Assembly: GCA_029210045.1 (NCBI GenBank)
Contig: JARGNX010000007.1
Location: 1-47,354 of the forward strand
DNA: 47,354 nucleotides
DNA from: Coxiellaceae bacterium
Lineage (GTDB): Bacteria; Pseudomonadota; Gammaproteobacteria; Coxiellales; Coxiellaceae
Reading direction: 5' to 3'
The notes below the pieces were generated by a model. It saw only the letters and a list, made by a program, of their open reading frames with translations. It did not search any database and had not been told where the DNA came from. Shown here one piece after another: positions 42,651 to 47,354 of the stretch; position 1 is the first letter of the stretch; each line of letters opens with the position of its first letter. The translations under genes were made by a program, and so were the position numbers.

Positions 42651-43387
42651 GTATCGTCTGCTGCCGTTTCTAGTGAACGAATTTTTGGGTAGAGTCGTTG
42701 TGCGCGTTGCAAGTGAAATAAATTATCGATTTCACACCAGCTAAGGTCATCGATTTTATGGCAGTGCAGAGCGGCGTGTTGTGCTAGTGTTACTAAGCCT
42801 TGCTCCTCGTAGCAGCCATCGTGTAGTTGTGATTGGTCTTTCTCAAGCAAATCAACTAACAGTTGATAACTGGCAAGGTTTAATTTACTAATGCCAACAA
42901 ACTCACCGAGGAAATGATCTTGATTAATATCATTCCATTGTTTGCTCATGTTAATCAGTTGACCTTTATCCGCTTCAACGTATATTTCATCGCTGGATTG
43001 AGTCGCGCCGCTGACTAAAGTAATGTTAGCTTGTGGTGCCTGTAGGATTTGATCGATAGCACGTGCTTCATACATGATGTCGGATTCTAAAATTAAAAAA
43101 TCATCATCGGCCCAGTTCTTAGCACAGTATAATGAATATAAGCTAGCGTAATCGGCAAAGTGAGGATTGAATGCGACTTCAAATTGTCCTGTTTGCTTAG
43201 CGAGGTCAACATAGTATTCAGCGCAGTAGCCAGTAACCATTAAAATATCTTTAATGCCGTGTTGATGCAAAATATCCAATGATTGTTGAATAATGCTTTG
43301 GCCTTCTATTTCAATAAACCCTTTTGGTAGTTCGTGATGATCACGAATACGAATACCTTGGCCAGCGGCTAAAATAACGGCTTTCAT
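42647..43387 (-). CDS. Nucleotidyltransferase, predicted CTP:2-aminoethylphosphonate cytidylyltransferase (PntC-like)
   Basis: A 246-residue MobA/IspD-like NTP transferase with a canonical signature LAAGQGIR...LPKGFIEIEG (Gly11, Arg13, Lys22). Later segments MVTGYCAEYY and ILESDIMYEARAI fit the metal-binding part of the fold. In this operon the expected reaction is CTP + 2-aminoethylphosphonate to CMP-AEP, as described for PntC. It overlaps both neighbouring genes by 4 bases. The operon encodes a second, degenerate nucleotidyltransferase domain fused to PepM, and this stand-alone protein is the better candidate for catalysis. Confidence 0.8.
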   Translation of the reverse strand: MKAVILAAGQGIRIRDHHELPKGFIEIEGQSIIQQSLDILHQHGIKDILMVTGYCAEYYVDLAKQTGQFEVAFNPHFADYASLYSLYCAKNWADDDFLILESDIMYEARAIDQILQAPQANITLVSGATQSSDEIYVEADKGQLINMSKQWNDINQDHFLGEFVGISKLNLASYQLLVDLLEKDQSQLHDGCYEEQGLVTLAQHAALHCHKIDDLSWCEIDNLFHLQRAQRLYPKIRSLETAADDT

Positions 43388-44520
43388 TCGAACACTCCAA
43401 GATGTTGCATAAATGCTTGTTTGTTTTGCTGTGGGGTAGTTTTAGGTCGACCCAAATCTTTACGTGAGTACGGAAAACTATTAACGATAAACATCGACGG
43501 TCCTTGCTGCCATGTGGTCAGGTGACGCTGGAATGTTGCTAGGTCATCCATGGTATAGCTTTCAGCATAATTACATGCGGCGGCTACTGCAGCAAAGTCA
43601 ACCACATGTGATACGGTGGGTTGTGAGCCGGTGGATTCATAGGCGTTATTATCAATAACGATATGCATTAAATTTTTAGGTTGCTCGTGACCGATGGTAG
43701 CTAATGCTTCGAGACGCATTAAGCAAGCGCCGTCACCATCCACTAAAATCACACGGCGATTAGGTTGTTCTAAGGCGATACCCAGTGCGATACTAGAGGC
43801 GCAGCCCATTGAGCCCACCGTTAAAAAATCTTGTGCGTGACCTTGCCCGCGTTTTTCGCGTATTTCGTATAATTCACGAGAGGTCTTTCCAGTGGTGGTA
43901 ATTAAGATATCATTTGCTTGGCATTGATCAACAATCGCTTCGAGTAATTGCTCGCGCAGTAATGCATTTTCCGGCGTGGTCGTTGTTTGTTTGCTGCTTT
44001 CACTCGCGGTAATAATGCCTTTGGGAACTAATATTGCGAAAGGCTTATTGTGCTGCTTAAAGTAATCGGCCGCTTGTTGTAGTAGTGACTGCATATGGTC
44101 TGCATCGTTAGTCGCTACGGCATAGTTGATGTCGAGTAATGAGCACATGCCAGGTAATACATTACCCATGCGTTTGTGTTGTGGCTCATCATGTTCGCCA
44201 GGTAAGCCGCGCCAAGAAATAAACAGCAGTGTTGGGATGCCATATATTTTATCATCCAATAAACTGGTTAATGGATTAACGCAGTTACCAAAGCCGGAGT
44301 TTTGCATATAGACTACAGGTACTTTGCCGGTGGCCAAGTGGTAACCGGCAGCAATCGCGCAGGCTTCACCTTCATTGCTGGAGAGCACGTGTTTAAAGCG
44401 TGAGTCGTTATTGGCATCTATTAAAAAATGTTTAAAGATGCTGTCGGGTACGCCAGTAATGTAGTTAAACTGTTGTTCGATTAATAAATCGTTGAGTTTA
44501 TCTGAAGTTAATGCGCTCAT
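43384..44520 (-). CDS. Phosphonopyruvate decarboxylase
   Basis: A 378-residue ThDP enzyme that makes phosphonoacetaldehyde and drives the unfavourable PepM step. SNEGEACAIAAGYHLATGK holds the catalytic Glu region, and the ThDP motif runs from GDGACLMRLEALATIG to DNNAYESTG. YITGVPDSIFKHF near the start is typical of the family. The frame is open to 44571, which would overlap pepM by 41 bases; I choose ATG 44520, 10 bases after the pepM stop, with AGG upstream. The operon order PepM, decarboxylase, nucleotidyltransferase, transaminase supports the role. Confidence 0.9.
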   Translation of the reverse strand: MSALTSDKLNDLLIEQQFNYITGVPDSIFKHFLIDANNDSRFKHVLSSNEGEACAIAAGYHLATGKVPVVYMQNSGFGNCVNPLTSLLDDKIYGIPTLLFISWRGLPGEHDEPQHKRMGNVLPGMCSLLDINYAVATNDADHMQSLLQQAADYFKQHNKPFAILVPKGIITASESSKQTTTTPENALLREQLLEAIVDQCQANDILITTTGKTSRELYEIREKRGQGHAQDFLTVGSMGCASSIALGIALEQPNRRVILVDGDGACLMRLEALATIGHEQPKNLMHIVIDNNAYESTGSQPTVSHVVDFAAVAAACNYAESYTMDDLATFQRHLTTWQQGPSMFIVNSFPYSRKDLGRPKTTPQQNKQAFMQHLGVFE

Positions 44521-44530
44521 TGTATTCAGC

Positions 44531-46288
44531 CTAGTAAACAGTTGCGGTTGATTGTTTGTTATGTTTGCCACGGTTAATCATTTTTTCAATAGTGGCTACA
44601 TCTGTGAGGTTGTGAACTTCTGACCAACCCTGCGATACTTCAACAGCGCGTATGTCACAACCGTTATCAATCATTGATTGCAGCATGGTGTTAAAGTCGA
44701 GTTGGTATAGCTCTTCTAAACCGTCGTCTGTTTGCATCGCTGTTTTTTCCATGGCTTCGTAGTGATCGAGTAATTGTTGCGCGCCTTTGGCAGAAAACTT
44801 AGCTACACCAATAAACTCATGTGAAGCTTGGTCTAATGGCAGGTTGTTACCAATCGCCAATATTTTTTCGGTTACAAGTTTAGGGCGACGTAGGTTTTCG
44901 TCATTATTTTCTAACGTCACTAAGTCAGTCGTTGATTTAATGCTTTGACGTGTATGCAGGTTAAATGAGTTATCAACCATAAGTAAAGTATCACCATCCA
45001 CTTTAAGCAAATACTTTAATAAGTGCTTGCTAAAATAAATATCACCAAAGATTAACACAAAGCCGTCTTTTAAATTGCGTGCAGCCATCATTAATGAATG
45101 CAACAAGCCAGTTTTAGCAAAGTCTTCGTTGTAACACTCTTTGGCTTTATTTTCAGGAACGCTTTCGCGGCAATAGCCAGTGACAACAGTAACGTCAGAT
45201 AAGCCGGCATTTTTTAATTTAGATAGCTGGCGCTCTAATAATGTTTTACCGTCAACTGGGATTGCACTAATGGCGAGGCTTTCATGTTCGGTATCCGCAA
45301 ACCCTGCTGGTTTGCCTGAGGCGAGTAAAATTGCTGGCATGGTGTTTTTAACGAATTTCGCATCAGTGTCTTTGACGTCATAGTAGCCAACAACTTCCAT
45401 CACTTGTTTTACTGGTGCGATGATTTGACTGATTTCGGTGCTGCGTTTATGGCTTAAAATAGATTGGCAGGCATCTTGCATCGCTTGTTGTGCGGCGCGT
45501 AATTGATGGTTGGCATAAATAACAATGTTAAAGCCTTTATCAAAAAGCTCTTCGTCAGTGATGGTGTTATACGTGGTGGGTACGGCAATTAATGGTTTGT
45601 TAACGCCTTTCTTTTTGCATAGCTCTTTATACACTTCAACAAACGCTAATACTTGATCAGCATTTTTTTTATTTGAATGAATAAATACACCATCAGCTTT
45701 TGAATCTAAATAAATGTCGGCACGTGCAACGGCATCATCTAATCCACGGTTGGCGATGAAGCTTTCGATGCGGGTGAAGATCATAAAGTCTTCTGATAGA
45801 CAGGCATCTTTTGCGCGATTAATTTTTTGTGCGAATACGTGTGGGTCTTCTAAGATATGTGTCGCATCGACTTCGAGACTGTTACGTTTTGGGAAGCGTT
45901 TATCTTCGATCACGACGGCAGAGACACCAAGGTTTTCTAGTTTGGAAACAAAGTATTCAAACTGTGTTGGTTGCCCGCCGGTATCACCATCAACGATAAT
46001 CGGTTTGTCGGTGACTTGTAGGACTTCTTGAATCGTTAACAAACGACTGCTGGTATCAATCACTTCAGTGTCAGGGTGCGCTTTAGCGGCCGAGTCGGTT
46101 AGGCTGGAAATCCACAGACCATCAAACTCAATCGTGTTGCCGTGTTCATCTTCAGTGGCTGCGGTTGCGCCAATCACACCGGATAAACCATTATGAGCTT
46201 CAATAATACGAATGCCTGGTTTGCTAGCCAGTAGATCTCTTAATAGCTTTCTACGCTTGGCTGGCAATAAACGGTGTTTTAATGTCAT
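44531..46288 (-). CDS. PEP mutase fused to a degenerate nucleotidyltransferase domain
   Basis: A 585-residue fusion. Residues 12-290 are phosphoenolpyruvate mutase: VDGDTGG (Asp100, Asp102) and the hallmark EDKRFPKRNS (128-137, the E-D-K-x3-K-x-N-S motif that separates PepM from isocitrate-lyase relatives). Residues about 318-570 have a nucleotidyltransferase fold (MPAILLASGKPAGF...VDGKTLLERQL, VVTGYC, LIFGDIYFSKHL). In the latter the G-x-G-x-R loop and the PK lysine are not conserved, unlike the stand-alone protein in the same operon. PepM makes phosphonopyruvate, the committed step. AAGGGAAC precedes the ATG. Confidence 0.92.
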   Translation of the reverse strand: MTLKHRLLPAKRRKLLRDLLASKPGIRIIEAHNGLSGVIGATAATEDEHGNTIEFDGLWISSLTDSAAKAHPDTEVIDTSSRLLTIQEVLQVTDKPIIVDGDTGGQPTQFEYFVSKLENLGVSAVVIEDKRFPKRNSLEVDATHILEDPHVFAQKINRAKDACLSEDFMIFTRIESFIANRGLDDAVARADIYLDSKADGVFIHSNKKNADQVLAFVEVYKELCKKKGVNKPLIAVPTTYNTITDEELFDKGFNIVIYANHQLRAAQQAMQDACQSILSHKRSTEISQIIAPVKQVMEVVGYYDVKDTDAKFVKNTMPAILLASGKPAGFADTEHESLAISAIPVDGKTLLERQLSKLKNAGLSDVTVVTGYCRESVPENKAKECYNEDFAKTGLLHSLMMAARNLKDGFVLIFGDIYFSKHLLKYLLKVDGDTLLMVDNSFNLHTRQSIKSTTDLVTLENNDENLRRPKLVTEKILAIGNNLPLDQASHEFIGVAKFSAKGAQQLLDHYEAMEKTAMQTDDGLEELYQLDFNTMLQSMIDNGCDIRAVEVSQGWSEVHNLTDVATIEKMINRGKHNKQSTATVY

Positions 46289-46344
46289 AGTGGTTCCCTT
46301 TTTCTATCTGGATGTTGAATAGCGTTTAGTTTAAATAAGTGCGA

Positions 46345-47076
46345 CTAAGCTTTTTGATCTTGGTTTTTGTATTGTGATTTCCCAAAATACAAATAACGAT
46401 CTTTAAAGTCTGACACTATTTTGCTGATAGCGGAAATGCGTGTATCAGTCAGAAATTCCATGGTGAGAATTACACGGCGCTCGTCCTCAGCTAGTGGGCT
46501 CACTTCATGCCATAATACATCGCCATTGAACACGACTAATGTGCCTGGATATGTGGTCACTTCCAGCGGATTTTTTTTCATGTTTTTCTTATCGGATCCG
46601 GGGTAGCAGATTAATTTCGATGCTTCGGAATCTTGTACCATGCCCAGTAATACAGTAAAGCGCTTACCTTTATAAAAGGATTTGTCGTAATGCACTTTAA
46701 TGCGATCACCAGGTTCAGTGTAATAATATAGTGCTGCCGCGTGCGGATCACTTTCTGGGCAGTATTGAATTTCTTCACCGACGACACTCGCAATAAATTG
46801 CTTAAATGCAGCCGAGCGGTAGAACGCGAATAAATTCGGAGCGGTTTTTTCCAGTTGGTGATAGCTAACACTGCCGGATTTTTTAAACCCCGGTACATTG
46901 ACACGGTTAACGTGTGTGTTGCATGCTTCTACTTCTGGTACGTAGTGGTCGATAACGAAGTCGCGTGGCAGGAAGTCTTCAATTACCAGCATCTGATGCG
47001 GCGCGTATTGTTTGGCTAGTTGTTCGGTGTCTTGTTTTCCGATCACATCTTGTACAAAGTCTGTTGTTGCTTGCAT
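46345..47076 (-). CDS. 2-Oxoglutarate/Fe(II)-dependent oxygenase in the phosphonate operon
   Basis: A 243-residue protein with the double-stranded beta-helix iron motif HxD...H: VHYDKS (His129, Asp131) and LWHEVSPL (His190), followed by a 2OG-binding Arg (ERRVILTMEF). It belongs to the P4H-like 2OG-Fe(II) group and not, as far as I can see, to the PhyH-type PhnY. As first gene of the operon, 56 bases before pepM, it probably hydroxylates a phosphonate intermediate or the finished headgroup; 1-hydroxy-2-aminoethylphosphonate lipids are known in Bdellovibrio-type bacteria. The substrate is inferred. Confidence 0.78.
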   Translation of the reverse strand: MQATTDFVQDVIGKQDTEQLAKQYAPHQMLVIEDFLPRDFVIDHYVPEVEACNTHVNRVNVPGFKKSGSVSYHQLEKTAPNLFAFYRSAAFKQFIASVVGEEIQYCPESDPHAAALYYYTEPGDRIKVHYDKSFYKGKRFTVLLGMVQDSEASKLICYPGSDKKNMKKNPLEVTTYPGTLVVFNGDVLWHEVSPLAEDERRVILTMEFLTDTRISAISKIVSDFKDRYLYFGKSQYKNQDQKA

Positions 47077-47354
47077 GGTTTATTGTCCCAAATTCTTAAT
47101 CATAAATACCCGAAAGGCCCACTTCCTTTAAGGTAGCCAAGTGTACCAGTATTTGCTCAAAGGACCAAGTTCAGCTAGCCCCACTTTGGGAAGTGGGGCT
47201 AGCTTTCTGGTATGAGGCGTGCACAAAAACAAGTGATTGTGCACTTTTAAGGGGGAGCGAACGCGCGCTCCCCCTTAATAATCCCCCATGCGTATGGGCT
47301 TGGGAAGTGGGGCTAGCTTTCTGGTATGAGGCGTGCACAAAAACAAGTGATTGT
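47077..47354. repeat. Hairpin-rich tandem repeat region at the right edge (period 114 bp)
   Basis: No gene is seen. A perfect 55-bp direct repeat occurs at 47186-47240 and 47300-47354, a period of 114 bp, and it continues past the window. Each period is packed with perfect inverted repeats: AGCTAGCCCCACT / AGTGGGGCTAGCT (47173-47204), GTGCACAA / TTGTGCAC (47220-47244), and TTAAGGGGGAGCG / CGCTCCCCCTTAA (47247-47278), plus CCCAT-GCGT-ATGGG. The stretch also carries the upstream region of the phosphonate operon (starts at 47076, minus strand). Confidence 0.75.
47247..47278. other. Perfect 13-bp stem-loop inside the tandem repeat
   Basis: TTAAGGGGGAGCG and CGCTCCCCCTTAA with a 6-base loop. It is GC-rich and symmetrical, so it could act as a bidirectional terminator between the operon and whatever lies to the right; the T run is short. 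Confidence 0.5.

Noticed and set aside
46345..47076. Assigning the oxygenase as PhnY
   Set aside because: The motif layout is P4H-like and not PhyH-like, and the operon is biosynthetic; only a general 2OG oxygenase call is supported.

Overview
The window looks like a stretch of a moderately AT-rich gammaproteobacterial chromosome. PssA, NadC, AmpG, TamA/TamB, CoaA and a Bcr/CflA transporter are all of gammaproteobacterial type. CqsS/Lqs-like sensor kinases, a Legionella-like phage-type repressor, several unrecognised membrane or secreted proteins and a palindromic repeat inside a coding gene suggest a Legionellales-like or host-associated relative. This is inference; no 16S or other decisive marker is present.

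Layout. 0-5.7 kb: a GGDEF-EAL protein with a histidine-kinase-like tail, a cardiolipin synthase/LOG/DUF3579 group on the minus strand, then pssA-nadC. 5.7-13.2 kb: a degenerate PAS-GGDEF protein, ampG, an unrecognised membrane protein with a possibly frameshifted tail, a metallo-beta-lactamase-fold hydrolase, a small secreted protein, an unknown gene and a short-chain dehydrogenase. 13.4-24.2 kb: an AT-rich accessory region with two copies of a two-gene module (haem-oxygenase-like diiron enzyme plus CqsS-type hybrid sensor kinase). Between the copies lie two GNAT acetyltransferases, a queuosine-precursor-type transporter, a phage-type repressor, two HTH-only LuxR proteins and a nucleosidase. 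24.1-34.9 kb: an unknown gene, a secreted S33 hydrolase with a ProC-like protein, a racemase, tamA-tamB and coaA. 34.9-37.3 kb: four tandem paralogous small membrane proteins. 37.4-39.6 kb: an S1/P1 nuclease, a mutarotase-like gene interrupted in frame by a palindromic element, and a long hairpin. 39.6-47.1 kb: an MFS transporter convergent with a six-gene minus-strand phosphonate operon. 47.1-47.35 kb: hairpin-rich tandem repeats that run off the window.

Two systems stand out. (1) The sensor region of both kinases matches Vibrio CqsS, the receptor for alpha-hydroxyketone quorum signals, but no CqsA synthase is present. Instead each kinase follows, in a coupled arrangement, a putative O2-dependent diiron enzyme. 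I infer an uncharacterised signal-synthase/receptor pair, duplicated and diverged. The second copy sits under a perfect FNR/ANR box, lacks the HPt domain, and is bracketed by a duplicated 3' end of a GNAT gene, as if it had been inserted there. (2) The minus-strand operon encodes PEP mutase (fused to a degenerate nucleotidyltransferase domain), phosphonopyruvate decarboxylase, 2-aminoethylphosphonate (AEP) transaminase, a second and canonical nucleotidyltransferase, a CDP-alcohol phosphatidyltransferase and a 2OG-Fe(II) oxygenase. Together these predict CDP-AEP and a phosphonolipid, possibly with a hydroxylated headgroup.
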